Source: Streptomyces sp. SJL17-4 (GTDB lineage: Bacteria; Actinomycetota; Actinomycetes; Streptomycetales; Streptomycetaceae). From it: a stretch of DNA of 64,000 nucleotides. The notes under the pieces are model-generated. The model was not told where the DNA came from. It made no database searches and was given only the letters and a program-made list of their open reading frames with translations. This document shows positions 26,352 through 35,135 of this stretch, piece by piece; position 1 is the first letter of the stretch, and each line of letters opens with the position of its first letter. Both the position numbers and the translations under genes were made by a program. The stretch covers positions 5,181,501 to 5,245,500 of the forward strand of contig NZ_CP104578.1 in the NCBI RefSeq assembly GCF_036826855.1. The letters run 5' to 3'.

Positions 26352-26891
26352 ATGGAAACGCCCCCTCCGCAGACCGAACGCACCGAGCCCACCGAGAAGG
26401 ACATCGCCGCCTTCGAGCTCCAGCTCGGCCGGCCGCCCCGCGGCCTGCGCGCCATCGCGCACCGCTGCCCGTGCGGCAACCCGGACGTGGTCGAGACCGC
26501 GCCCCGGCTCCCCGACGGCACGCCGTTCCCGACCACGTACTACCTGACCTGCCCCCGGGCGGCCTCGGCCATCGGGACCCTGGAGGCCAACGGGGTCATG
26601 AAGGAGATGCAGGCCCGGCTCGCCACCGACCCGGAGCTCGCCGCCGCCTACCGCGCCGCGCACGAGGACTACATCGCGCGCCGTGACGCGATCGAGGTCC
26701 TGGAGGGCTTCCCGAGCGCCGGCGGCATGCCGGACCGCGTGAAGTGCCTGCACGTCCTCGTCGGCCACTCGCTGGCCGCCGGACCGGGCGTGAACCCGTT
26801 CGGCGACGAGGCGCTCGCGATGCTGCCGGAGTGGTGGGCGAAGGGCCCCTGTGTCACGCCGTGCTCCGACGAGGGGAAGTCCGCCGAATGA
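26352..26891 (+). CDS. DUF501 family protein
   Basis: 179 residues. EKDIAAFELQLGRPPRGLRAIAHRCPCGNPDVVET at the start and PTTYYLTCPRAASAIGTLE identify DUF501; further conserved parts are GGMPDRVKCLHVLVGHSLA and WWAKGPCV. Six cysteines and two histidines suggest metal binding. Its function is unknown, but it is nearly always between divIC and the exopolyphosphatase gene in actinobacteria, with which it overlaps here (ATGA). Confidence 0.93.
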   Translation: METPPPQTERTEPTEKDIAAFELQLGRPPRGLRAIAHRCPCGNPDVVETAPRLPDGTPFPTTYYLTCPRAASAIGTLEANGVMKEMQARLATDPELAAAYRAAHEDYIARRDAIEVLEGFPSAGGMPDRVKCLHVLVGHSLAAGPGVNPFGDEALAMLPEWWAKGPCVTPCSDEGKSAE

Positions 26892-27802
26892 CCCGGGTCG
26901 CCGGAATCGACTGCGGTACGAACTCCATCCGCCTCCTCGTCGCCGACATCCACCCCGAGACGGGTGACCTCGTCGAGCTGGACCGGCGGATGACGATCGT
27001 CCGGCTCGGGCAGGGCGTCGACAAGACCGGCCGGCTCGCGCCCGAGGCGCTGGAGCGGACCTTCGCCGCCTGCCGCGCGTACGCCGAGGTCATCGAGGAA
27101 CTGGGCGCCGAGAAGCTGCGCTTCGTCGCCACCTCCGCCTCCCGCGACGCCGAGAACCGCCAGGACTTCGTGAACGGGGTCGTGGAGATCCTCGGCGTCG
27201 AGCCCGAGGTCATCACCGGCGACCAGGAGGCGGAGTTCTCCTTCACCGGCGCCACCGGCGAGCTGCACGGCGACGACCGCCGTCTGGTCGTGGACATCGG
27301 CGGCGGCTCGACCGAGTTCGTGGTCGGCAACCGGCACGTCGAGGCCGCCCGCTCCGTCGACATCGGCTGCGTCCGGCTCACCGAGCGGCACGTCCGGCAC
27401 GACCCGCCGACCGCCGAGGAGGCCGACGCGATCCGCGCCGACGTCCGGGCCGCGCTCGACCTGGCCGCCGAGACCGTCCCGATCGACACCGCCGAGACCC
27501 TCGTCGGGCTCGCCGGATCGGTCACCACGGTCGCCGCCATCGCCCTGGGTCTCCCGGAGTACGACTCCGAGAAGATCCACCACGCCCGGATCACCGCCGC
27601 CCAGGTCGCCGAGGTCACCGACCGGCTGCTCGCCTCGACCCACGCCGAGCGGGCCGCGATCTCCGTCATCCACCCCGGCCGGGTCGACGTGATCATCGCC
27701 GGTGCCATCGTCCTGAGGGAGATCGTCGAGCGGGTCGGAGCCCACGAGGTCGTCGTCAGCGAGCACGACATCCTCGATGGGATCGCCCTATCCGTGTCAT
27801 AG
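26888..27802 (+). CDS. ppx: Ppx/GppA exopolyphosphatase
   Basis: 304 residues from ATG 26888, overlapping the DUF501 stop. Actin-like ATPase fold: GIDCGTNSIRLLVAD (phosphate 1), FVATSASRDAENRQDF, the catalytic Glu in GDQEAEFSF, VVDIGGGSTEFVVG (phosphate 2) and GLAGSVTTVAAI. It lacks the C-terminal HD-like domain of longer enzymes, the usual short actinobacterial form. It should degrade polyphosphate or pppGpp, affecting the stringent response. Confidence 0.95.
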   Translation: MTRVAGIDCGTNSIRLLVADIHPETGDLVELDRRMTIVRLGQGVDKTGRLAPEALERTFAACRAYAEVIEELGAEKLRFVATSASRDAENRQDFVNGVVEILGVEPEVITGDQEAEFSFTGATGELHGDDRRLVVDIGGGSTEFVVGNRHVEAARSVDIGCVRLTERHVRHDPPTAEEADAIRADVRAALDLAAETVPIDTAETLVGLAGSVTTVAAIALGLPEYDSEKIHHARITAAQVAEVTDRLLASTHAERAAISVIHPGRVDVIIAGAIVLREIVERVGAHEVVVSEHDILDGIALSVS

Positions 27803-27846
27803 CGGGCACCTATCGACGCCCTCGGCGACATGTCGTCGGGAAAGTT

Positions 27847-27862
27847 CGTGAAGTTCTTCACA
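27847..27862. promoter_or_regulatory. Rex-like operator upstream of ndh
   Basis: GTGAA-GTTC-TTCAC (27848-27861) is a perfect inverted repeat of the Rex operator type TGTGAA-N4-TTCACA; with flanks, 15 of 16 positions agree (first base is C). Rex senses NADH/NAD+ and represses respiratory genes in Streptomyces, and the next gene is a NADH dehydrogenase. It lies about 310 bases before that start, upstream of a large hairpin, which is unusual. Confidence 0.65.
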
Positions 27863-27866
27863 AGGA

Positions 27867-27930
27867 AAAGGGCCCTGGTGGCGCCCGAAGGGGGTCTTTG
27901 GGCCTTCCGGGGGGCGCCCCAGGGCCCTTT
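27867..27930. terminator. Large hairpin after ppx
   Basis: Left arm 27867-27886 and right arm 27912-27930 pair over 19 base pairs with a single bulged T (AAAGGGCCCTGG / CCAGGGCCCTTT form the base). The loop region is itself G-rich. Most simply a terminator for the eno operon, but it separates the Rex-like site from ndh. Confidence 0.7.
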
Positions 27931-28015
27931 CGCAGGCGCGGAGGCCGATTCGCTCGTTGTTTCCATCGCGTGAACGGCCCCCGTGGTTCAGCGTTAACGG
28001 AGGCTCTCCGGGCCA

Positions 28016-28032
28016 GTTCACAAGGGGTGAAC
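28016..28032. promoter_or_regulatory. Inverted repeat GTTCAC-N5-GTGAAC upstream of ndh
   Basis: Perfect 6-base arms, opposite in orientation to the Rex-like site. Further half sites are TGAAC (27971), GTTCA (27986) and GTGAA (28119). The whole stretch 27803-28171 lacks a credible gene and holds this cluster of half sites. Confidence 0.5.
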
Positions 28033-28171
28033 AACGTTCGCCCCTGCACCCCGGTTCCTTTGCAGCACCATGACATGGATCACGTGGGCGGCGGAGTGTA
28101 GCAGAGGTGTCCGGAGAGCTTGTGAAGGGGCGCACGAGCACCCCCCTCAGGAGGGGTGGATACTCGATCTC

Positions 28172-29551
28172 ATGAGCACCACGGAGCGTCCCAGGATCCT
28201 CGTAGTAGGCGGCGGGTACGTAGGCCTGTACGCAGCTCGGCGCATCCTCAAGAAGATGCGCTACGCGGAGGCGACCGTCACGGTCGTCGACCCGCGGTCG
28301 TACATGACCTACCAGCCCTTCCTCCCCGAAGCCGCCGCCGGCAGCATCTCGCCGCGCCACGTCGTCGTCCCGCTGCGACGCGTCGTGCGCGGAGCCGAGG
28401 TGCTCACCGGCCGGGTCACCACCATCGACCAGGACCGCAAGGTCGCCACGATCGCGCCGCTCGTCGGCGAGGCGTACGAGCTGCCTTTCGACTTCCTCGT
28501 CATCGCGATGGGCGCCGTCTCCCGTACCTTCCCGATCCCCGGCCTCGCCGAGCAGGGCATCGGTATGAAGGGCATCGAGGAGGCCATCGGCCTGCGCAAC
28601 CACGTCCTCGAGCAGCTCGACAAGGCCGACTCGACCACCGACGAGGAGGTCCGCCGCAAGGCGCTGACCTTCGTCTTCGTGGGCGGCGGCTTCGCCGGCG
28701 CGGAGACCATCGGTGAGGTCGAGGACCTGGCCCGGGACGCCGCGAAGTACTACCAGAACGTGTCGCGCGAGGACATGCGCTTCGTCCTGGTCGACGCGGC
28801 CGACAAGATCCTTCCCGAGGTGGGCCCCAAGCTCGGCCAGTACGGCAAGGAGCACCTGGAGAGCCGCGGGATCGAGATCTACCTCGAGACCTCCATGGAC
28901 TCCTGCGTCGACGGCCACGTCGTGCTGAAGAACGGCCTCGAGGTCGACTCCAACACGATCGTGTGGACCGCCGGCGTGAAGCCGAACCCGGCGCTCTCCC
29001 GCTTCGGTCTGCCGCTCGGCCCCCGCGGCCACGTGGACTGCAACGAGAAGCTCCAGATCAACGGCCTCGACTACGCGTGGGCCGCGGGCGACAACGCCCA
29101 GGTCCCGGACATGGTCGGCCGCAAGGCGGGCAACCCGAACGCCTGGTGCCCGCCGAACGCCCAGCACGCCCTGCGCCAGGCCAAGGTCCTCGGCGACAAC
29201 GTGGTGGCCGGCATGCGCGGCTTCCCGCAGAAGGAGTACAGCCACGCCAACAAGGGCGCGGTGGCCGGACTCGGTCTGCACAAGGGCGTCGCGATGATCG
29301 TCATGGGCAAGGTGAAGATCAAGCTCAAGGGCCGTCTCGCCTGGTACATGCACCGTGGCTACCACGGCATGGCGATGCCGACCTGGAACCGCAAGATCCG
29401 CGTCTTCGCCGACTGGACCCTCGCGATGTTCCTCAAGCGTGAGGTCGTCTCCCTCGGCGCCATCGAGACGCCGCGCGAGGAGTTCTACGAGGCCGCCAAG
29501 CCCGCCCCCGCGCCGGCCGCCCCGGCGCAGGAGAAGGCCAAGGCCTCGTAA
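28172..29551 (+). CDS. ndh: Type II NADH dehydrogenase
   Basis: 459 residues from ATG 28172; AGGAGG lies rather far (about 16 bases) upstream. FAD-binding ILVVGGGYVGLYAARRI at the start, the quinone-site style segment PRSYMTYQPFLPEAAAG, a second Rossmann motif FVFVGGGFAGAE for NADH and AAGDNAQVPD near the end of the FAD domain. A membrane-associated C-terminal helical region (RKIRVFADWTLAMFLKREVV) anchors it to the inner leaflet. It passes electrons from NADH to menaquinone without pumping protons. Confidence 0.9.
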   Translation: MSTTERPRILVVGGGYVGLYAARRILKKMRYAEATVTVVDPRSYMTYQPFLPEAAAGSISPRHVVVPLRRVVRGAEVLTGRVTTIDQDRKVATIAPLVGEAYELPFDFLVIAMGAVSRTFPIPGLAEQGIGMKGIEEAIGLRNHVLEQLDKADSTTDEEVRRKALTFVFVGGGFAGAETIGEVEDLARDAAKYYQNVSREDMRFVLVDAADKILPEVGPKLGQYGKEHLESRGIEIYLETSMDSCVDGHVVLKNGLEVDSNTIVWTAGVKPNPALSRFGLPLGPRGHVDCNEKLQINGLDYAWAAGDNAQVPDMVGRKAGNPNAWCPPNAQHALRQAKVLGDNVVAGMRGFPQKEYSHANKGAVAGLGLHKGVAMIVMGKVKIKLKGRLAWYMHRGYHGMAMPTWNRKIRVFADWTLAMFLKREVVSLGAIETPREEFYEAAKPAPAPAAPAQEKAKAS

Positions 29552-29564
29552 CACCCGCAGTCCG

Positions 29565-29618
29565 CAGTACACGCAGCACCACCAGTACACGCAGTACCAG
29601 CAGTACACGCAGTACCAG
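29565..29618. repeat. Three 18-bp tandem repeats after ndh
   Basis: Units 29565-29582, 29583-29600 and 29601-29618 have the pattern CAGTACACGCAGTACCAG; the second and third are identical and a partial fourth follows. They start 13 bases after the ndh stop. Confidence 0.85.
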
Positions 29619-29638
29619 CAGTGCACGCAAGGCCGTAA

Positions 29639-29685
29639 AAGGGCCGTCCGCCATCCGTGGTGCGGACGGCCCTTCGCGTGTTTTG
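29639..29685 (+). terminator. Intrinsic terminator after ndh
   Basis: Perfect 13-bp stem (arms 29639-29651 and 29662-29674), loop of 10, followed by a T-richer run ending GTTTTG. Confidence 0.85.
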
Positions 29686-29782
29686 CCGACTGATTGCGCT
29701 GTGCCGGGACTGCAAACGCCTACGGACGGTGTTCCCTTGGTGACGAGCATTTCTGGGGCACGAGATCACGGAGGTGTGCATC

Positions 29783-31102
29783 ATGGCCGACGCCGCGTCG
29801 CGGCTGACGAGTCTCGCCGAGGAGCTGCTGGGCGGACCGCTCCCGGTACGACTGCGAGCCTGGGACGGCAGTGAAGCCGGCCCAGTGGGCGGCCCCGTCC
29901 TGATCGTCCGCGATCGCCGCGCCCTGCGGAGGATGATCTGGAAGCCCGGCGAACTGGGCATGGCCCGCGCCTGGGTGGCCGGGGAGCTGGACGTCGAGGG
30001 AGACCTGTACGCGCTGCTCGACGGGCTCTCGGGCCTGCTGTGGGAGCGAGCGGCGGACACCAGGGGCCGCGTCACGGCCGTACGGGACTCCGTACGCGAT
30101 CCCAGGCTGCGGGCCGCCGCAGGCGCCCTGCTGAGGCTGGCCGGTCCGCCGCTGCCGCCGCAGCCGCCGGCCGAGGAGATGCGCGGCCGCAGCGGCGGCC
30201 GGCACACCCGGCGCCGCGACAAGCAGGCGATCAGTCACCACTACGACGTGGGCAACGACTTCTACGAGCTGGTCCTCGGCCCGTCGATGGTCTACTCGTG
30301 CGCGTACTGGGCCTCCGACGGCCCCGACGCGACCCTGGAGGACGCCCAGCGCGACAAGCTGGACCTCATCGCCCGCAAGCTGAACCTGAAGGCGGGCGAC
30401 CGGCTCCTCGACGTGGGCTGCGGATGGGGCTCCATGGCCCTCCACGCCGCCCGGGAGTACGGGGCCAGGGTCGTCGGCATCACCCTCTCCCGCGAACAGG
30501 CCGCGTACGCCCGCAAGCGGATCGCCGACGAGGGCCTGACCGACCTGATCGAGATCCGCGTCCAGGACTACCGCGACGTCACGGACGGCCCGTACGACGC
30601 GATCTCCTCGATCGGCATGGCCGAGCACGTCGGCGCCGTCCGGTACCGGGAGTACGCCGACATCCTGTACGGGCTCCTCAAGCCCGGCGGACGGCTCCTC
30701 AACCACCAGATCTCCCGGCGCCCCGAGCCCGACGAGGAGGCGTACGAGGTCGACCCCTTCATCGACGCGTACGTCTTCCCCGACGGCGAACTCGCCCCCA
30801 TGGGCCGCACGCTGAGCACCCTGGAGGACGCCGGCTTCGAGGTCAGGGACGTGGAGGCGATCCGCGAGCACTACGCGCTCACCCTGCGCCGCTGGGTGGC
30901 CAACCTGGAGCGGGAGTGGGACCGGGCGGTCCGGCTCACCTCACCGGGCCGGGCGAGGATCTGGCGGCTCTACATGGCGGCCTCCGCCGTCTCCTTCGAG
31001 CGCAACCGGATCGGCGTGAACCAGTTCCTCGCCGTGAAGACCCCGCTGTCGGGGAAGAGCGGCACGGCGCTGCGGCCGCGCGTCTGGAACGAGAAGGCCT
31101 GA
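29783..31102 (+). CDS. cfa: Cyclopropane-fatty-acyl-phospholipid synthase family methyltransferase
   Basis: 439 residues from ATG 29783 (GGAGGTG upstream). After an N-terminal sterol-carrier-like region (WKPGELGMARAWVAGELDVEGDL), the synthase signature SHHYDVGNDFY (151-161) and the SAM-binding VGCGWGSMALHAA (211-223) are clear, with SIGMAEHVG later. It methylates unsaturated acyl chains in membrane lipids using S-adenosylmethionine. Length and order fit the family. Confidence 0.93.
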   Translation: MADAASRLTSLAEELLGGPLPVRLRAWDGSEAGPVGGPVLIVRDRRALRRMIWKPGELGMARAWVAGELDVEGDLYALLDGLSGLLWERAADTRGRVTAVRDSVRDPRLRAAAGALLRLAGPPLPPQPPAEEMRGRSGGRHTRRRDKQAISHHYDVGNDFYELVLGPSMVYSCAYWASDGPDATLEDAQRDKLDLIARKLNLKAGDRLLDVGCGWGSMALHAAREYGARVVGITLSREQAAYARKRIADEGLTDLIEIRVQDYRDVTDGPYDAISSIGMAEHVGAVRYREYADILYGLLKPGGRLLNHQISRRPEPDEEAYEVDPFIDAYVFPDGELAPMGRTLSTLEDAGFEVRDVEAIREHYALTLRRWVANLEREWDRAVRLTSPGRARIWRLYMAASAVSFERNRIGVNQFLAVKTPLSGKSGTALRPRVWNEKA

Positions 31103-31108
31103 GGCACG

Positions 31109-31145
31109 GCCGAGGGCCGGGTTCTCACGGAACCCGGCCCTCGGC
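31109..31145. terminator. Bidirectional terminator, cfa / ABC permease
   Basis: Perfect 16-bp stem (arms 31109-31124 and 31130-31145) with a 5-base loop between convergent genes. Confidence 0.88.
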
Positions 31146-31160
31146 GTCGTACGAGCGGCT

Positions 31161-33692
31161 CTACTCGGTCTTGATGGCGGCGAGCATGTTCAGCTTCGCC
31201 GCGCTCCGGGCCGGCCACAGGGAGGCGAGGACGCCGACCAGGCCGGCCAGGACCAGGAAGATCCCGATCCGGTCCCAGGGCAGGACCAGGGCGTAGCCCG
31301 GCAGGCTGCTCTTGAACGTCTCACCGATCGCCCAGCCGAGGAACGAGCCGAGACCGATGCCGACGACCGCGCCGAACACCGAGATGACCACGGCCTCCAG
31401 ACGGACCATCCGCTTCACCCGGCGCCGGTCGAGACCGATCGCGCGCAGCATGCCGATCTCCTGCTGACGCTCGAACACCGACATCGCGAGGGTGTTGACG
31501 ACGCCGAGGACCGCGATCACCAGGGCCATCGCGAGCAGGCCGTAGACGATGTTCAGGAGCATGTTGATCTGGCCGCCGAACAGGTCACGGATGTCCTTCT
31601 GGTCCATCACCGTGATCGCCGGGTTGTCGCCCATGGCCTTCGACAGGGCCTTCTCGTGGGCGGCGCTCGGGCCACCCTCCGTCGAGACGAAGATCTGCTG
31701 GATGCCCGCCTGATCGTCGTGCGCGCTGACCAGCTTGGTGTCGATCAGGACCGGCGAGACGAACTCGCTGCCCTTGTAGACCGCGCCGACGGTGAGCTTG
31801 CCCTTCTGCTTGTCGAGCCACTCGACCGGGACGGTGTCGCCGACCTTCAGGCCGCGCGTGGCCGCGGTCTTGTCGTCGACGGCGATCTTGCCCTGGCCGA
31901 GGGAGGCCATCGAGCCGTTCACGACGTCGAGCTTGAGGACCTTCTCGATGTCGCCCGGGGTGACGCCGGAGGCCGAGACGTAGGAGCCCTTGAGTTCGAA
32001 GGCGCCGTTCTGCTGCGGGGAGACCGCGGTGACGCCCGGGGCCTTCTCCAGGGCGGTCAGAGCCTCCTGGCTGAGGCTGGTGCCGCTGGCCATGGAGACC
32101 ATGTAGTCGGCCTTGATCTGGTCGGTCGTCATCTTGTCCAGGGCCGCGCCGACCGTGGCGCCGAGCACCGAGAGGCCGGTGACGAGGGTCAGACCGATGG
32201 CGAGCGCGGAGGCGGTGGCGCCGGTGCGGCGCGGGTTGCGGACCGCGTTCAGGCCGGCGAGCTTGCCGGAGACCCCGAAGAGGCCCACGAAGGCGGGGCG
32301 GATCACGGCGATCACGGGCCGGGACAGGAACGGGATCAGCACGATCACACCGATGAGGGTGACGAACGCGCCGCCCGCGATGAGCATGCGGCCGTCGTCG
32401 CCGCCCTGGCCGGCACCGAGGACGATGAGCACGGCACCGAGGGCTGTGAGCGCCGCGCCGATGGAGTTGCGGACGACGAGCGACTTGGTGCTCGCGGTGG
32501 CGTGGACGCTGCTCATGGCGGCGACCGGCGGGATCTTCGCGGCGCGGCGGCCGGGCAGCCAGGCGGCGAGCATGGTGATCAGGACGCCGACGGCGAAGGC
32601 GGAGACGGCCGGGGTGGCGCCGAGGACGAGGTCGCCGTCCGGGATCTTCAGGTCGAAGGCGTTCATGCCCGAGCGGAGCGCGACGGCGAGACCGATGCCG
32701 AGGACGTAGCCGACGGCCGAGGCGAGCAGTCCGACCAGACCGGCCTCGGCGAGGACGGAGCGGGTGATCTGCTTGCGCGAGGCGCCGACGGCGCGCATCA
32801 GGGCCAGTTCCTTGGTGCGCTGCGCGACCAGCATGGTGAAGGTGTTGGAGATCAGGAAGATCCCGACGAAGAGCGCGATGCCCGCGAAGCCGAGGAGCAC
32901 CTGGTTGAGGGCGCCGAGACCGGCCTCGATGTCCTTGGCCTGCTGCTCGGCGAGGGCCTCGCCGGTCTGCGCGGTGGCGGCCTTCGGGACGACCTTCAGG
33001 ACCTCGTCGAGGAGCTTGTCGGCGTCGGTGCCGGGGGTGGCGGTGACGGCCAGGTTCTGGAAGTAGCCGGGCTTCAGGTAGAGCTTCTGGGCGACGGCGG
33101 TGTCGAAGACGACGAGGCTGCCGCCGGCGTTGACGGCACCGTCCTCGGTGGTGAAGACGCCGGAGAGCTCGTACTCCTTCACCGGGCCGTTGGTGGCCAC
33201 GCGGACGGTGTCGCCGACCTTGTAGCCGCCCTTGTCGGCGGTGTCCTTGTCGAGGGCGATCTGGCCGGCCGAGGCCGGGCCGTTCCCGGTGGTGAAGGCG
33301 TACGCGCGGTCCTTGCCGTCCTTGCCGGGGGCGAAGTTGGTGCCCTTGTTGGACCAGCCGACGCCGATCAGCTTGCCGTCCTTGTCGGGGACACCGGCGA
33401 AGCCGTCGACGCGGGGGGTGACGGAGGCGACGCCGTCGAGCTTCGCGACCTTGTCGACGACCTGTCCGGAGAGGCCGGGGGTCTTCTGGGCCTCCTCCGG
33501 GTTCGGGTACATCTCGACGGAGACGGCCACGTCGTCGTAGCTCTTCGCGGACTGGTTGCGGAAGGCCTGGGAGAGGGTGTCGGTGAAGACGAGGGTGCCG
33601 GAGACGAAGGCCACGCCGAGCATCACGGCGAGGACGGTCATCAGCAGTCTCGCCTTGTGCGCGAGCACGTTGCGCAGGGCGGTACGGAACAT
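31161..33692 (-). CDS. ABC transporter permease, FtsX/MacB type with duplicated core
   Basis: 843 residues from ATG 33692. One N-terminal transmembrane helix (about 15-37, LLMTVLAVMLGVAFVSGTLVF), a first extracytoplasmic domain, four helices around 255-420 with QRTKELALMRAVGASRKQI, four more helices and a second outer domain, and a final FtsX block (about 715-840) with FERQQEIGMLRAIGLDRRRV. This two-fold layout is that of lipoprotein or peptide exporters. It pairs with the ATPase gene 60 bases upstream. Cargo unknown. Confidence 0.92.
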   Translation of the reverse strand: MFRTALRNVLAHKARLLMTVLAVMLGVAFVSGTLVFTDTLSQAFRNQSAKSYDDVAVSVEMYPNPEEAQKTPGLSGQVVDKVAKLDGVASVTPRVDGFAGVPDKDGKLIGVGWSNKGTNFAPGKDGKDRAYAFTTGNGPASAGQIALDKDTADKGGYKVGDTVRVATNGPVKEYELSGVFTTEDGAVNAGGSLVVFDTAVAQKLYLKPGYFQNLAVTATPGTDADKLLDEVLKVVPKAATAQTGEALAEQQAKDIEAGLGALNQVLLGFAGIALFVGIFLISNTFTMLVAQRTKELALMRAVGASRKQITRSVLAEAGLVGLLASAVGYVLGIGLAVALRSGMNAFDLKIPDGDLVLGATPAVSAFAVGVLITMLAAWLPGRRAAKIPPVAAMSSVHATASTKSLVVRNSIGAALTALGAVLIVLGAGQGGDDGRMLIAGGAFVTLIGVIVLIPFLSRPVIAVIRPAFVGLFGVSGKLAGLNAVRNPRRTGATASALAIGLTLVTGLSVLGATVGAALDKMTTDQIKADYMVSMASGTSLSQEALTALEKAPGVTAVSPQQNGAFELKGSYVSASGVTPGDIEKVLKLDVVNGSMASLGQGKIAVDDKTAATRGLKVGDTVPVEWLDKQKGKLTVGAVYKGSEFVSPVLIDTKLVSAHDDQAGIQQIFVSTEGGPSAAHEKALSKAMGDNPAITVMDQKDIRDLFGGQINMLLNIVYGLLAMALVIAVLGVVNTLAMSVFERQQEIGMLRAIGLDRRRVKRMVRLEAVVISVFGAVVGIGLGSFLGWAIGETFKSSLPGYALVLPWDRIGIFLVLAGLVGVLASLWPARSAAKLNMLAAIKTE

Positions 33693-33752
33693 GGGTGTGT
33701 CCTGAAGGAAAGGGGGAGGACGGACGGAGGGGTCGGAGGCCGCGCTACGGCG

Positions 33753-34523
33753 TCAGCTCGTACGGCCCTTGGCGTCGAAGGCCTTCATGCGGTCGAGCAC
33801 GCCGTCCGCCGTCGGGTGCAGCATCTCGTCGACGATCCGGCCGTCGGCGAGGAAGATCACGCGGTCCGCGTAGGAGGCGGCGACCGGGTCGTGGGTGACC
33901 ATGACGACGGTCTGGCCCAGCTCGCGGACGGAGTTGCGCAGGAAGCCGAGGACCTCGGCGCCCGAGCGGGAGTCCAGGTTTCCGGTGGGCTCGTCACCGA
34001 AGATGATCTCGGGGCGGGAGGCGAGGGCGCGGGCCACGGCCACCCGCTGCTGCTGGCCGCCGGAGAGTTCGGTGGGGCGGTGGCTGAGCCGGGCGGAGAG
34101 CCCGAGCATGTCGATGACCTGCTGGACCCACTGCTTGTCGGGCTTGCGGCCGGCGATGTCCATCGGCAGCGTGATGTTCTCCAGGGCCGTCAGCGTCGGC
34201 AGCAGGTTGAAGGCCTGGAAGATGAAGCCGATCTTGTCCCGGCGGAGCTGGGTGAGCTGCTTGTCCTTGAGGGTGGAGAGCTCCGTCTCGCCGAGCCGGA
34301 CCGAGCCGGAGGAGAAGGAGTCGAGGCCGGCGACGCAGTGCATGAGCGTCGACTTGCCGGAGCCGGAGGGGCCCATGATCGCGGTGAACTCGCCCTGGCG
34401 GAAGTCGACGGTGACGTGGTCGAGCGCGACCACCTGGGTCTCGCCGTGTCCGTAGACCTTGGAGAGATCCGTGGCGCGGGCGGCCACCGCGGTGGCGCGG
34501 GACACGGTGGGGGTGGTGGTCAC
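33753..34523 (-). CDS. ABC transporter ATP-binding protein, MacB/LolD type
   Basis: 256 residues from GTG 34523 (AGGAG upstream). Walker A GPSGSGKST, Q-loop FQAFNLLP, signature LSGGQQQRVAVARAL, Walker B IIFGDEPTGNLDS and the switch His in VMVTHDP are intact. YGHGETQVVALDHVTVDF is the LolD-like start. It powers the FtsX-type permease encoded next. The gene begins after a 374-base region that separates it from bldA. Confidence 0.95.
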   Translation of the reverse strand: MTTTPTVSRATAVAARATDLSKVYGHGETQVVALDHVTVDFRQGEFTAIMGPSGSGKSTLMHCVAGLDSFSSGSVRLGETELSTLKDKQLTQLRRDKIGFIFQAFNLLPTLTALENITLPMDIAGRKPDKQWVQQVIDMLGLSARLSHRPTELSGGQQQRVAVARALASRPEIIFGDEPTGNLDSRSGAEVLGFLRNSVRELGQTVVMVTHDPVAASYADRVIFLADGRIVDEMLHPTADGVLDRMKAFDAKGRTS

Positions 34524-34897
34524 GAGGGACTCCTGTCACTGCGGGGCTTCTGCGGGAACCCCTCCATCGTGTCGAGCGTTCCTGCTCGGATCGTCCGCCC
34601 ACATGCCCGTTCCCGGGGCAGTCTCGAGTCGGACCGGGGGCCCCGATCCTCCTCCTGAGGTATGACGGCGGCCCTGAGAGACGGGTTCGCGCCGACGTGA
34701 CAGACGTGCGACGACTTTTCGTCATTCCGGGGGGTGCGGCTTTGCGCCTGCGACCCCTGTCACAGTTCGGCGAAACGGCTCCCACCTGCGCTGACGCACC
34801 CTCAGACGTCAATAAAATAAGACAACATCGGGAGGATGTTCCGCTGAACGAGGGAAGCGCCCCGATAGGCTCATGTGCCAACGCGGAGCTTCGCGAC
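34524..34897. other. Intergenic region between ABC operon and bldA
   Basis: 374 bases without a gene I can support. It must hold the promoter of the ABC operon (minus strand) and that of bldA (plus strand). The only striking spot is the A-rich stretch CAATAAAATAAGACAACA near 34809-34826, in otherwise G+C-rich DNA; GATAGGCTC at 34864 could be a -10 box for bldA. Confidence 0.5.
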
Positions 34898-34982
34898 GCC
34901 CGGATGGTGGAATGCAGACACGGCGAGCTTAAACCTCGCTGGCCTTCGGGCCGTACCGGTTCGAGTCCGGTTCCGGGCACCA
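34898..34982 (+). tRNA. bldA: tRNA-Leu(UAA), bldA
   Basis: 85-base class II tRNA including encoded CCA. Acceptor GCCCGGA/TCCGGGC, anticodon stem GCGAG/CTCGC with loop CTTAAAC, so the anticodon is TAA (34930-34932); a long variable arm GGCC-TTCG-GGCC; T arm ACCGG-TTCGAGT-CCGGT. In Streptomyces the single tRNA reading UUA is bldA, which gates sporulation and secondary metabolism because TTA codons are rare. Reading the protein genes of this window by eye I found no in-frame TTA codon. Confidence 0.96.
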
Positions 34983-35135
34983 CCCGGGCCCAGGTGACAC
35001 ACCTGCGGCCCGGCGCCGCGCGAAGATCGAAAACGTACGGGAAAAGATCCTCCCCGAGCACTAGAGAGTTTCTTTTGCCTACGCATTACTCTTGACGCGA
35101 GGCCGCGCGCGTGCGGCACGCCATGGAGGAGTGAG

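Noticed and set aside
31656..34658. 1000-residue open frame on the plus strand opposite the ABC genes
   Set aside because: Composition dominated by Gly, Asp, Ala, Arg and Gln without domains; the minus-strand ABC proteins are complete.
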